Source of the DNA: Megaustenia siamemsis
Taxonomy: Eukaryota; Mollusca; Gastropoda; Stylommatophora; Ariophantidae
Reading direction: 5' to 3'
DNA: 64,000 nucleotides
NCBI GenBank assembly: GCA_032433765.1
Contig: JAVIAB010000101.1
Coordinates: 65,609,640-65,673,639 of the forward strand
Position 1 is the first letter of the stretch. Every line of letters starts with the position of its first letter. Both the position numbers and the translations under genes were made by a program. The notes under the pieces are model-generated. The model did not search any database. It was not told the origin of the DNA and saw only the letters and a program-made list of their open reading frames with translations. Positions 11,485-20,159 of the stretch are shown here, piece after piece.

Positions 11485-11658
11485 AGACTCATTCAGCGAC
11501 AGAAGTGCGAGCTACGTCGACACAAGAACAAGTTGAGACTTCTCACTAAAAAGAAACCGAATCCTAAGCGGCGGAGAGAGATTCTACAAAGCGGTGGGTT
11601 CATAGGTGCTTTGCTCCGTCCTATATTAAGTATTCTCGGTGGAGTACTAGGTGCGTAA
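11485..11658 (+). pseudogene. Small basic protein with hydrophobic tail, N-terminally truncated
   Basis: An open stretch of 57 codons encodes a highly basic segment (RRHKNKLRLLTKKK, then KRRREIL) followed by a glycine/hydrophobic tail (SGGFIGALLRPILSILGG). From memory of the family, a small basic protein with an (R/K)GGF-type hydrophobic end accompanies F54H12.2/F54H12.3-type Polintons in many invertebrates. It is thought to be a membrane-active or DNA-binding virion peptide, but no activity is shown here. The usual N-terminal ~60 residues are missing: upstream lies directly the (CT)n border of the terminal repeat, so the frame runs open into minisatellite sequence without a sensible start. 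I treat it as cut by the repeat boundary. Confidence 0.6.
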
Positions 11659-11660
11659 CA

Positions 11661-12121
11661 ATGGACAAAAAATGATTTTGATGGATCCTCGATTCCTCGA
11701 GGGTCTTAAACAGACTACTACACTAGCACGTATACCCCACCCGAGGCGATCGGTGACAACTTGTGAGATTTAGATGATGAAATGCAACGTATCCTATTCC
11801 GCGTTGATTTAGCACCCGTCGATAAGGCCAGAGTGTACCAACGTGCCCTGCATCAATATTTAACTAGATTGGAGCAGTATAAACGACGCTCATTGGGCTC
11901 GGTCGATCTCATTCAACACAACACGGCAACAGAAAAAACACCTTCCCCACCACCATCAATCGAGGTACCACCAGAGCAGACCAAGACACCACCACCACCA
12001 GCGGAAATTCCCAAAGTTAGGTAATGAAACCACTCCGCCTGTAACCACGTATAAACTGAGACCTAAAAAAAGAAAGTGCGGAATCCCAACACCAAAATGG
12101 GAACGGTGGAGAAAATATTGA
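11661..12121 (+). pseudogene. Proline-rich Polinton accessory protein, frameshifted
   Basis: Three reading-frame pieces in order. At 11672 a segment begins MILMDPRFLEGLKQ. At 11767-12024 a segment has LDDEMQRILF, then KARVYQRALHQYLTRLEQYK, then a proline/threonine-rich run (TPSPPPSIEVPPEQ). At 12041-12121 a basic end reads RPKKRKCGIPTPKW. Frames change near 11760 and again near 12024. A 'K-M-x-L-x-DPR ... LDxEM ... YxQxLxRYL ... Pro-rich ... basic' order is familiar from small uncharacterised proteins next to Polinton integrases. The role is unknown. An ATG at 11661 is out of frame with the first piece by one base. Confidence 0.5.
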
Positions 12122-13167
12122 GACGTCATTACTTTGACCCTAGTCGACCAGGGGCGTATAGTGGTGCAACGGCCCTGCAACGTAACACCAAACTATGACT
12201 CGCAAAGATCAAACAATGGCTGAGTCATCAGAATACCTATACCCATCATAAACCAATTCGTCGGAGATTTTAAAGGCGTCCCATTATAACGAGTGGCCCC
12301 CATCAGCAATACCAGGCAGACCTAATTGATTTGAGACATTTGAAAAAAACACAACGATGGATATTCCTATTTGGTTTCTTGCGTGGACGTTTTCAGTAAA
12401 TTCGCGTGGTCTGTACCGATACGAACCAAAACGGGGAAATCCTTAGTGGAAGCCGTCGGCAAGATATTTCTCGATGGGAAACCCGCGAGTTTTCAAACGG
12501 ATAAGGGGTCAGAGTTTCTGAACAGAACATTTCAGAAATCCTCGCTGACAACAACGTTCACTTTTTCACTACGCAGAACGAAGATATTAAGGCCGTCGTG
12601 GTGGAACGCTTTAATAGGGCTCTGAAACAACGGATGTGGCGATATTTCACGAAATCCAATAAACTGTCTTATGTCCGAGTCCTACCCGCCATACTTCGAA
12701 GTTATAACCATTTGTATCACAGAAGTATAAAAATGGCACCGGTCGACGTCAACGGAGACAATCAAGAACAGGTATGGAACACGTTGTATAATAGCAAACG
12801 CAACTTTAAATTTCAAAGACCCCTGTACAAGCCGGGTGATCGAGTTAGACTGGTCCTGGGCAGAGCAAATTTTAAAAAGGGTTATGCTCCGGCTTGGACG
12901 GAGGAACTGTTTTCCATCAGTCGAGTAAATGAAACAAACCCCGTTACATATGTGTTGAAAGACGATAAGGGCGATGAGATAGAAGAGTCATTCTACACAC
13001 CGGAAATTCAAAAAGTTGGAGACAAGCACGAGTACAGAATCGAGAGTATCATAACCGAGCGTCGCACATCCTTTGGGCGAAAGGAGAGTTTAGTCAAATG
13101 GTTTGGATACGATTCCTCATTTACCAGTTGGATACCGTCCAAGGACATTGTCAGATACAAAAACTAG
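12121..13167 (+). pseudogene. Retroviral-type integrase with C-terminal chromodomain (F54H12.3-like), broken
   Basis: This enzyme would insert element DNA and create the 6-bp duplication. N-terminal zinc-binding-like region: starts RRHYFDPSRPGAYSG at 12121, then NTYTHHKPIRRRF. Catalytic core: first Asp in QADLIDL near 12330, second in QTDKGSEF near 12500, Glu in VVERFNR at 12597-12617. Then YHRSIKMAPVDVN and a KPGDRVRL SH3-like strand. The C-terminal chromodomain has SLVKWFGYDSSFTSWIPS, ending at the stop 13165-13167. Lesions: in-frame TGA at 12196 and TAA at 12271, a frame change at about 12355-12375 and another at about 12535-12560. The D-D-E triad is still readable across frames. Only the last 190 codons (12598-13167) are continuously open. 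Confidence 0.85.
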
Positions 13168-13324
13168 AGATGCGAGAAGTAGAAGAAGTGGCAACTTTTG
13201 GAGAGCCCGATTTGCGAATCGTAAACTTGGGAGTGAGGAGAGAGGGCGAACCACGCTGCTGGGGGTCGATGTTTGGGAAACTATCCCCCTACTTAGAACT
13301 TGTCTTTATTTGTCAAGTGGTAGT

Positions 13325-13715
13325 TGTCTATGTCCCTGGGCATGCGGGAGTACGGGGAAATGAGAGAGCGGACAGGTTGGCTAGCTGCGCTGTCGTTGAG
13401 GACGGGCAACCGATGGATTGGGCGGACATCATCAATGCCCTTCGAGATGTTGGAAGAGCACAGGACTTCGACAAACACAGATCAACGTCACTTCTTCGGA
13501 TGATGGAAATGGGGGTTAAGATGGACACGGCCAGAAATGAGAAACTTGGTGGCCGTGTAAGAAGACTTATCAACCAACATAGAACTGGAGTCGTCAGTCG
13601 CTGGACACTGAAGGAATTGCTGAGGAGGGGATCTGAGCACCTATGGACATATTCGGAGTGCAATGATGATGACCCGCAAATAACTCAATAACTCAATAAC
13701 TCAATAACAGGTGTA
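13325..13715 (+). mobile_element. LINE-D 3' fragment inserted in the Polinton
   Basis: From 13325 the sequence matches the RNase H end of LINE-D (VYVPGHAGVRGNERADRLAS, then INQHRTGVVSRWTL, then ECNDDD) and ends in (AATAACTC)n at about 13678-13711. It is 5'-truncated just upstream of the RNase H C-terminal helix, as target-primed reverse transcription often leaves. It lies between integrase and penton genes, so it was inserted after the element arrived. A clear target duplication is not visible. The 13098-13691 frame joins Polinton and LINE sequence and is not a gene. Confidence 0.85.
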
Positions 13716-13855
13716 GCGGTCTCGCTGTTCAATCTGACCACCGAAAAGCCAGACGCAAAGGAGGGAAAAATGTGGATAGCCCTACTGAGCAGCTGTTTGG
13801 GTTACATGCTACTGAATCCAAACTTGGAGAGGCGACGGTGAAACGAGTAAAAAAA

Positions 13856-14653
13856 ATGAGTTTTTATGTCACCCTGCCCAGCAATGCATCTATGGAACTT
13901 TTTAAGGATAATAACCCCGGCCACTTTTTCGTTAAACTCCCTCAGACCATTGACATTTCGACGCAGTATGAGATCGCACTGGTGGAGATACAGTTTCCGC
14001 TAAATTATTTCAATGTAATAGAGGGTGATGTCTGGATTCGGTACGAATCTCTCGCTAACGAGGATATTTGCGACGCTAGATTTCATCTCAACGTGACCTT
14101 AGAGCCTGGGTTATACACGAAACCCAATGCGTTCATCGGCGCGTTGAATGCGGCGATCATAAAAGCGGAGGATGAGTCGTACAGGTGTGTGAAAGGAAAA
14201 AAAATGAAATTCATGTACGCAAAAGAGGTGAATAAAGCCATCTTGAAACTTTACAAAAAAGGAGTCAGTGTTACCATAAGCGACACTTTGAAAAACATGT
14301 TAGCCTTCCCCACTACCTCTATATCAGACACGGCTCCCGATATCTTCAGCGTGGGCGTAATGGACTTGGAAAGTGTTGCGAAGAATGTCTACGTCTACTG
14401 CGATCTCGTTTCCCCCAAACCCGTCGGGGATGTGATGGTACCTCTCCTCAGGAGCGTGCCTGTTCTCAATAGAAATCACACCGCGGTGTTTCAGATCTAC
14501 GATAAGCCTCACTACGTCCCCCTGAGTCGATTTTCTTTCGATACCGTGGAAATCCTTTTAGCCAACGAACACGGAAAAACCATTCCATTCACCAGCGGGA
14601 CGTCGGTGCTAACGGTACACTTTCGAGTGAAGAAACCTCTCGAGCTGGTATAA
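13856..14653 (+). CDS. Penton-like minor capsid protein
   Basis: 265 codons, intact. The N-terminus MSFYVTLPSNASMELF, then FFVKLPQTIDISTQYEIALVEIQFP, resembles the conserved start of the minor capsid/penton proteins of adintovirus-like Polintons as I know them (a peptide starting SFYVTLPSN with a short linker to a KLP.PI.L...WEVGL.EI block). Expected structure is a single jelly roll forming capsid vertices. An in-frame ATG at 13772 would add 28 residues without family resemblance and lies just after the LINE-D insertion, so 13856 is preferred. The LINE lies 140 bp upstream and may have removed the original promoter. The stop overlaps the next start (TAATG). Vertex role is inferred. Confidence 0.75.
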   Translation: MSFYVTLPSNASMELFKDNNPGHFFVKLPQTIDISTQYEIALVEIQFPLNYFNVIEGDVWIRYESLANEDICDARFHLNVTLEPGLYTKPNAFIGALNAAIIKAEDESYRCVKGKKMKFMYAKEVNKAILKLYKKGVSVTISDTLKNMLAFPTTSISDTAPDIFSVGVMDLESVAKNVYVYCDLVSPKPVGDVMVPLLRSVPVLNRNHTAVFQIYDKPHYVPLSRFSFDTVEILLANEHGKTIPFTSGTSVLTVHFRVKKPLELV

Positions 14654-15153
14654 TGGTGAGACACACTCCCCTTCATAGAGATGTTGAGTTATACGAAGAC
14701 TTTTACTGTTGTCAGGCGGGTGATGGAATGCCCGTGTTTATAGGAGGTCGAAGTCAGAGCGGTCGAGGAATCGGTAGTTTCTTTGGTGGAATGGGGAGGG
14801 CTATTTTACCCTGGTTAAAAACCGGCGGTAAAGCCTTGCTCAGAGAAGGCTTGGGGACCGGTCTGCAGGTCGCACAGGACGCATTAGCCGGGAAAAATGT
14901 CGGTGAAGCTTTCAAAGAACGAGCTAAGGAGGCCGGTCAGCGGTTGATACACGGGGCCGTAGACCACCTGAGTGTTAACAACCAATCAGGAAGTAGTTTA
15001 CGACAAAGCAGAAAGCGAGTTATGAAGTTACCTCCACCAGGAGAACCCGTTACGAAGAGGATAAAACCGACAGCTAGACGGTTCCCCCTTCATTCGGTGC
15101 ACAACAGTAGGAAGAAGACGAAGACGAGGGGGGCAAAGGATGTTTTCGACTAA
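14653..15153 (+). CDS. Adenovirus pX/pVI-like core or membrane-active virion peptide
   Basis: 166 codons, intact. After a short lead (DVELYEDFYCCQAGDGMPVF) comes a glycine-rich, likely cleavable segment (GGRSQSGRGIGSFFGGMGR), an amphipathic region (AILPWLKTGGKALLREG, then LQVAQDALAGKNVGEAFKER), and a very basic C-terminus (SRKRVMKLP, then KKTKTRG). The GxG-rich site followed by a hydrophobic-basic helix is the arrangement of adenoviral core/minor proteins processed by adenain, and the matching protease is encoded downstream. Starts at 14653 through TAATG overlap with the penton gene. Likely packaged with DNA or used for membrane breach (inference from family). Confidence 0.7.
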   Translation: MVRHTPLHRDVELYEDFYCCQAGDGMPVFIGGRSQSGRGIGSFFGGMGRAILPWLKTGGKALLREGLGTGLQVAQDALAGKNVGEAFKERAKEAGQRLIHGAVDHLSVNNQSGSSLRQSRKRVMKLPPPGEPVTKRIKPTARRFPLHSVHNSRKKTKTRGAKDVFD

Positions 15154-15155
15154 TA

Positions 15156-16443
15156 ATGTCACTCATTCACCCCAAATCGTGCGAATGTCTTCACTCTGGT
15201 TTGGATTTATTTAGCGTTCCACCCACACAGACATCTCTAGACTCTGGCCAGTTTATTGAAATTCGTCCGATCGCAGCCTTGTCGCATAGCGCACCGATAG
15301 AGTTTTTCATTTCTGGGAACAGCGAGAAGTATCTAGATCTTTTCAACACGTTTTTACATCTGCGGGTCAAGATCACCCTCCCGAATGGTGATAGTGTACC
15401 ACCCGATGCTGAGGTAGGACCGGTCAACAACTATCTTCACAGTCTATTTTCACAAGTCGACGTATCGCTAAACGACACGTTGGTTACACCGTCGGAGAAT
15501 ACCTATCCTTTTAGAGCAGTGTTTGAGGCCACGCTAAATTACGGGGAGGATGCGAAAACGGGATATTTGACGGCCGCTCTGTTCTACAAAGACACAGCTG
15601 GCCACCATGACGATTTGAAAGAAAATGAGGGTTTTAAAACACGGCGCGATTTGACTTCGGGTAGTAAAGAGGTTGAAATGATGGGTCGTTTGCACTCTGA
15701 TGTCTTTGTGCAGGATCGTTACATGTTAAACAGAGTCGATGTAAAGATAAAACTCACGCCCTCGAAGGATGTGTTCAACATCACGAGTCACGATAGCTCT
15801 GTGGGTTATAAGAGTGTTATCACCTACGCCGCGCTCGTGGTCAGGTAAGCTAAGCTAAACCCCGCGATTTCTCTGGCCCACGAAAAGGCTCTCTTAAGCG
15901 GGAATGCGCCATACCCGATCAAGAGGGTTACCATCAAGACATTTTCCATCGCTAGCGGGATGTTCTCCCACAGTCAAGACAATTTATTTTTGTCTCAAAC
16001 ACCGACCCGTATAGTGATAGGTCTGATTACGGCCAGTGCGTTTAATGGTGTTCAATTTTCAACACTTTGCTCTGATTTATATGAACCTGACGGTGGACGT
16101 GAAATGTATCTCGGGAAAGCCTCTAATTATGGACTTTGAACGAAATCAATACGCGAGAGCTTTTTTCGGCACAAATCTGGCCATGGGTCTGATTGGTAAA
16201 GACGCTGGGAATAACGTTGATTATAGAGAGTTCAAGGACGGATACTGTCTATTTGGTTTCGACTTCTCGTCCAGCCTACTGGACGGCTCCCATTTTGAGC
16301 TAGCCACAAGCGGACCCTTGTCGATAGAACTCAAGTTTGCCGCTCCCACAACTACGCCCCTACAAGTTATCGTCTACGCCGAGTTGGACTCGGTGCTCGA
16401 GGTGTCCAAGACAAGGCAGATTCTAACAGACTTCGCCGTTTGA
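15156..16443 (+). pseudogene. Major capsid protein (F54H12.2-like, hexon-type), two lesions
   Basis: About 428 codons, near the usual family length. N-terminus has SCECLHSGLDLFSVPPTQTS, then GPVNNYLHSLFSQVDVSLND, then YPFRAVFEATLNYGEDAKTG and a FYKDTAGHHDD stretch; the middle has MGRLHSDVFVQDRYMLNRVDV; later YPIKRVTIKTFSI and TRIVIGL; the end has DGYCLFGFDFSSSLLDG, then LELKFAA-like IELKFAAPTTTP, then QILTDFAV. This order is that of the double-jelly-roll capsid proteins annotated F54H12.2-like. Lesions: the TAA at 15846-15848 is an in-frame nonsense codon (the same frame continues to about 16046), and a frame change lies at about 16045-16050 with a small deletion. No full-length product is possible. 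It starts 2 bp after the core gene stop and ends 13 bp before the protease start. Confidence 0.85.
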
Positions 16444-16456
16444 GAGAAAGAAGAAG

Positions 16457-16951
16457 ATGAACACGAGGGAGATTTACAACCTTTTGCTGTCGGATATTTT
16501 TGTTCGACGTTGTTCGCTTGTTAGTGTCATTCCACGAAACCAATTACCGCCCAGCATCGACCCAACGGTGACCGTCATAAACACCGACCCTGCCCACGAA
16601 CCCGGTGAGCATTGGGTGGCCCTATTTTACAACGGTCTCGGCGAATGTGAGTATTTCGATTCCTACGGTTTGCCTCCCAGACACGTGGATATTTTAAACT
16701 TTATAGAGCAAAACTCAAACGTTCCATTCGTCTACAACCCGCGGGTGTTGCAAGATTTGTTTAGCAACACATGCGGTCTATATTGTGTTTATTATATACT
16801 TCTTAAGTGTCGTGGCGCGAAACTTAACAGAATTCTCATGCCTTTTTCATCGAGACAGCACATAAACGACCGTATCATTTATCGTTTGCTCACCCTGTGG
16901 ATACTTCGGCTTCGAGGGGCCCATGCATGCCCAAAGTCAACAACCGGACAG

Positions 16952-16954
<3 letters not shown>
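16457..16954 (+). CDS. Adenain-like cysteine protease
   Basis: 165 codons, no internal break. Expected to cleave virion precursors such as the pX-like peptide. Catalytic His is in PGEHWVALFY (about residue 53), the acidic residue follows in YFDSYGLPP (Asp at about residue 69), and catalytic Cys is in SNTCGLYCVYY (about residue 107). This His-Asp/Glu-Cys order is the C5/ULP-like fold shared by adenovirus and Polinton proteases. The start MNTREIYNLLLSD fits the family. The C-terminus (after NDRIIYRLL) runs about 25 residues into what looks like non-conserved sequence, ending directly at the AT tract, so the native stop may have been lost. It is the last gene before the right terminal repeat, where a longer relative would carry polymerase or ATPase genes. 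Confidence 0.85.
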
Positions 16955-17036
<82 letters not shown>

Positions 17037-17040
17037 TTTC
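16952..17040. repeat. (AT)n plus poly-T tract
   Basis: About 67 bp of AT dinucleotides followed by about 20 T. It joins the protease stop to 85 bp of spacer and then the right terminal repeat. This is the only material between the two, so it marks the likely deletion scar. Confidence 0.9.
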
Positions 17041-17154
17041 AAAAATGTGTTGTATATTTGTTGTATTAATAATAATGCTGTGAAATGTAGAACGAATTTT
17101 GTTTTGCCTTACCATGAATGTGAAAGAGTGAGAGAGAGAGAGAGAGAGAGAATT

Positions 17155-17835
17155 TCGCTGGTTGATACTTTGTGTGGCTTGATGATGATGATGATGATAG
17201 GACAGCAAGTGTTGCTGTTGAGGGTGGCACATGATGATGATGTGTCACTAATAATCGGTTTGATACTTTGTGTGGTATGATGATGATGATAGGACATGAA
17301 GGGTTGATGTTCAGGGTGGCACATGATGATGATGATGATGATGAGAGGATATGAAGGTTGATGATGGTGTTGAAGGTTGCACATGATGATGATGTGTGAC
17401 TAATAATCTGTTGAATACTTTGTGTGGTATGATGATGATGATAGGACATGAAGGGTTGATGTTGAGGGTGGCACATGATGATGATGATAGGACATGAAGG
17501 TTGATGATGGTGTTGAGGGTGGCACATGATGATGATGTGTCACTAATAATCGGTTTGATACTTTGTGTGGTATGATGATGATGATAGGACATGAAGGGTT
17601 GATGATGAGGGTGGCACATGATGATGATGATAGGACATGAAGGTTGATGATGGTGTTGAGGTTGGCACAAGATGATGATGTGTCACTAATAATCGGTTTG
17701 ATACTTTGTGTGGTATGATGATGATGATAGGACATGAAGTGTTGATGTTGAGGGTGGCACATGATGATGATAGGACATGAAGGGCACATGTTGCTGTTGA
17801 GGGTGGCACATGATGATGATGTGTCACTAAAAAAA
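17155..17835 (-). repeat. Minisatellite inside the right terminal repeat
   Basis: Same array as 10140-11462, inverted, with about five higher-order units (closing motifs near 17240, 17400, 17545, 17690 and 17825) against about eight on the left. Arm length asymmetry comes from this array. Confidence 0.9.
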
Positions 17836-18110
17836 TCGCTATAATCACACCTGGTACATGATGTTAGCGATACTACAATAACACAACCTTTGCCGACCTA
17901 CCCCGTTCCCCCACCCTCGTCGCACGCGAGATAGTCGTATTTACCTTTTCCTAACAATACCCCCCTTCAACGTCATTGCTTGTCAGCATTTTTTTTATTA
18001 CATGTCGCCTCCTGGTGCCTAATCCTCACACATAATGCTAACGATACTAATAACACTCGACCAATAATGGCACCCTCTTTCCCCACACGCACGCCCCGCC
18101 CGTGAGCACG

Positions 18111-18258
18111 CAAGTTTTAGAACCGCTGACACACAAGTTTTAGAACCACTGGTGTCCATAACCAGCGAGAGACCCGCCCGAGATAGCCGGCGACGACCCG
18201 CCATCCCCACAAGTTTTAGAACCGCTGTGGCCCGAGACGACCCCTTTTAGAACCGCTG
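18111..18258 (-). promoter_or_regulatory. Four-copy iteron in right terminal repeat
   Basis: TTTTAGAACCGCTG at 18115-18128, 18214-18227 and 18245-18258, plus the variant TTTTAGAACCACTG at 18138-18151. Spacings and distances from the end mirror the left arm within a few bases. Confidence 0.6.
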
Positions 18259-18537
18259 TCCCCCGAGATAACCGGCGAGCTGCGCCGATCACGCACCACG
18301 AAATAAGCCGTCATGCACCACCGCACACCACGAGCGACGCGCCGATCAATAAGCCGTCACGCACCTACGCACACCACGACGACCACCGAGATAAGCCGCC
18401 ACGAACACCGAGATAATAAGCCGATTATCGGACTTTTGCACGGATTCGGTGCCAGTGTCGTGCGGTATCGGTGCAAAATCCATTGTCTTTCGGTGCATGT
18501 GCGTGCACTTAGAGGGTATACAGCCACACCTACTACT

Positions 18538-18543
18538 CGCGTG
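18538..18543. repeat. Target-site duplication, right (CGCGTG)
   Basis: Exact match of the left duplication, directly after terminal CCTACTACT. Confidence 0.9.
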
Positions 18544-18575
18544 ACTGGGTACTTTACTTAATTTACTTTTTATGC
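18538..18575 (+). repeat. SINE (family 2), 3' remainder after the Polinton
   Basis: Joining 9433 to 18544 (after removing one copy of CGCGTG) gives a continuous AT-rich SINE-like tail (ACTGGGTACTTTACTTAATT). The 3' limit is uncertain. Confidence 0.45.
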
Positions 18576-18639
18576 GGTATATATGTTTTATATATGGTTT
18601 ATATGTTGTGTGCTGCCACCATATTTGTTTAATATGTCT

Positions 18640-19310
18640 ATTGAGATTATTTATGGATCCATAAGGGGCATGCCGGGAATAACAATCGGAGTTCATAAAT
18701 ATCTAAGGTATGCTGATTATACAGTCTTAGTCGTTAAGAGGGAAAATAAGTTACAAGAAATGTTAGACATTATAGTGAAAGAAATAAAACAATACAGGAC
18801 TCAGCCTTAATCCCAAAAAGACAGAAATAATGGTAACAAGAAAGAAAAATGCATCACCTCAGTACAAAATAAAGACAGGTGGAACAATATTAAAACAGGT
18901 AAATGAATTTAAATATTTGGAAACTTTGTTAACTTCAGACGGAAGATGGACAACTGAGGTGATATGCAGAATGGCTCAGGGAATAGCAGCTTTCTAAAAA
19001 TTGAGGAATATATTGTGCAATCCATTTTTAACAATAGAAACAAGAAAACGATTTCTTAAAAATTATGTAGAGACAGTCTTAACATATGGATGTGAATCAT
19101 GGACAATGGGAAAACAGACAAGGAAGTTACTGAAGTCTGTAGAAATGTGGTTTTTACAAAAAAATGTTGAGAATACCATGGACAGCTAAGAAGAGTAATG
19201 AAAAAGTTTTGAGTGAGGCCAACGCAAAAAGAGAGCTAAATGTCCAATATTAGGAAGAAACAATCATCATCTTTTGGAGAACGTGCTGAAAAGGGAAGTT
19301 GTGTGCTGCG
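18640..19310 (+). mobile_element. LINE-A fragment (RT to C-terminus)
   Basis: RT active-site region is LRYADYTVLVVKREN (YADD mutated to YADY), followed by a thumb segment with a frameshift near 18810, then ETVLTYGCESWTMGKQTRK at 19070-19130 and the decayed SNEKVLSEANAKREL segment. 5'-truncated and broken. Confidence 0.75.
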
Positions 19311-19549
19311 ATATTGTCCCTTGTGCAGTGAAGCGTTCAGTATTGTAAATTAAACTAATCTGGTAGTTATACTATTGTTACTTACTCTGGCATGTAGCAA
19401 CGTGTTCCCTCTACTTTTGTGGCAGTTACATTGATGTTTTCTTACGAATTTATAAAACTGCTCTGCCGATTCTTTGATTCAGTGACAGTGTACGGCTGAC
19501 CTTTTCATTGAAGACTTGTCTAACCACATAATGATTGTAAATTCATTGT

Positions 19550-20010
19550 CTCATGTTAAATTATTTTTGACCAAGTCGCATACCAACGTTATTTTCATAT
19601 ACACAACAATAAGTACAAACTAAGCACGAAAAAAGTAACAGATGGTAGCAGAGATAAAGATGATGGAGAAGACATGTTGCAGGAGCTACTGAGTTAAGTG
19701 CTCTGTGCACACTGTGAGCTGTGCTTTTCATCCTTTTTTTTATCGTGTTTCGATATTCCGATTGTTTATGATGACTGGTGATATCGTATGATGGAGAACA
19801 GATGGTTGTGTTCACTTTCTGCGCGGTTTCGCCTTATATCTTTTGGCGTGTAATGAGACTGCTATGATGAGGTCTACAGCAACCTTTCTTTGTTTGGGAG
19901 ATGAAATAGTAATTCGGATGATTCCACTGGCACGGGCGGTTGAGCAATTATGGATTTTAATTCTTTTGCAGTGATACTGAGTCCTTCCATAACCATAAGC
20001 ACAAACTATT
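19550..20010 (-). repeat. Unclassified repeat X, copy 1
   Basis: Shares about 440 bp with 24885-25335 and 42490-42940. On the coding orientation (-) it keeps one open frame with YHCKRIKIHNCSTARASGI, then SPKQRKVAV, then HAKRYKAKPRRK, and further on KRMKSTAHSVHRALNSVAP. The 5' part near 19560-19680 is replaced by another sequence that resembles the LINE end at 20255-20290 ('gcagagataaagatgatgg'). Confidence 0.7.
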
Positions 20011-20159
20011 TGTTTTAGCAAAATTCCTACATTTAAGTTAGCTCTTGAACATAATACTTACAGTATCCGCATTTATCATAATTTCCATCATCTAAGAAGA
20101 TAATGGATTTAGGTTTGATTTATTACATTACAAAATATACATTCCATGTATAGGACACA

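Larger units (their letters stand above)
9434..18537 (+). mobile_element. Compact Polinton/Maverick (adintovirus-like) element, 9.1 kb, no polymerase
   Basis: What is seen: inverted termini (AGTAGTAGGTGTGGCTGTAT and its complement), a perfect 6-bp target duplication, and internal genes for integrase, penton-like protein, core peptide, major capsid and adenain-like protease, all on the + strand. What is known: autonomous Polintons are usually 15-20 kb and add a protein-primed family B DNA polymerase and a packaging ATPase. Neither is here, and the space between protease and right repeat holds only an AT/T tract. The copy is old enough to carry a LINE insertion, nonsense codons and frameshifts, but the outer ~290 bp of the two termini differ at only about a dozen positions by eye. 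I infer a deletion derivative or a non-autonomous lineage moved in trans. Confidence 0.9.
17127..18537 (-). repeat. Right terminal inverted repeat (~1.41 kb)
   Basis: Reverse complement of the left repeat, from the (GA)n tract at 17127-17152 to the terminal CCTACTACT. Blocks such as the T-rich 'ctaacaatacccccc' region at about 17950 match 10010-10025 on the left. Several outer blocks are almost identical between arms. Confidence 0.92.

Noticed and set aside
10060..11536. Long His/Ser/Pro-rich open frames, up to 266 codons, in the left terminal repeat (and counterparts at 16879-17848)
   Set aside because: They run through a CAT/GTGCCACC minisatellite, are open in several frames at once and appear in both inverted arms. 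Composition explains them.
13098..13691. Single 197-codon protein downstream of the integrase
   Set aside because: It starts in another frame inside the chromodomain and runs into LINE-D RNase H sequence, so it is a chance fusion.
12196..15848. Alternative genetic code (stops in place of lysine at 12271 and 15846)
   Set aside because: Both are one-base changes in an element that also carries frameshifts and an insertion; the intact genes use normal stops. Decay is simpler.
16897..17280. Protein crossing the AT tract (IYIYIY repeats)
   Set aside because: Dinucleotide repeat translation; similar frames occur at every AT tract.
9434..18537. Endogenous adenovirus
   Set aside because: The retroviral-type integrase with chromodomain, 6-bp target duplication and F54H12.2-type capsid place it with Polintons/adintoviruses. 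Similarities to adenovirus are shared ancestry of capsid, core and protease.
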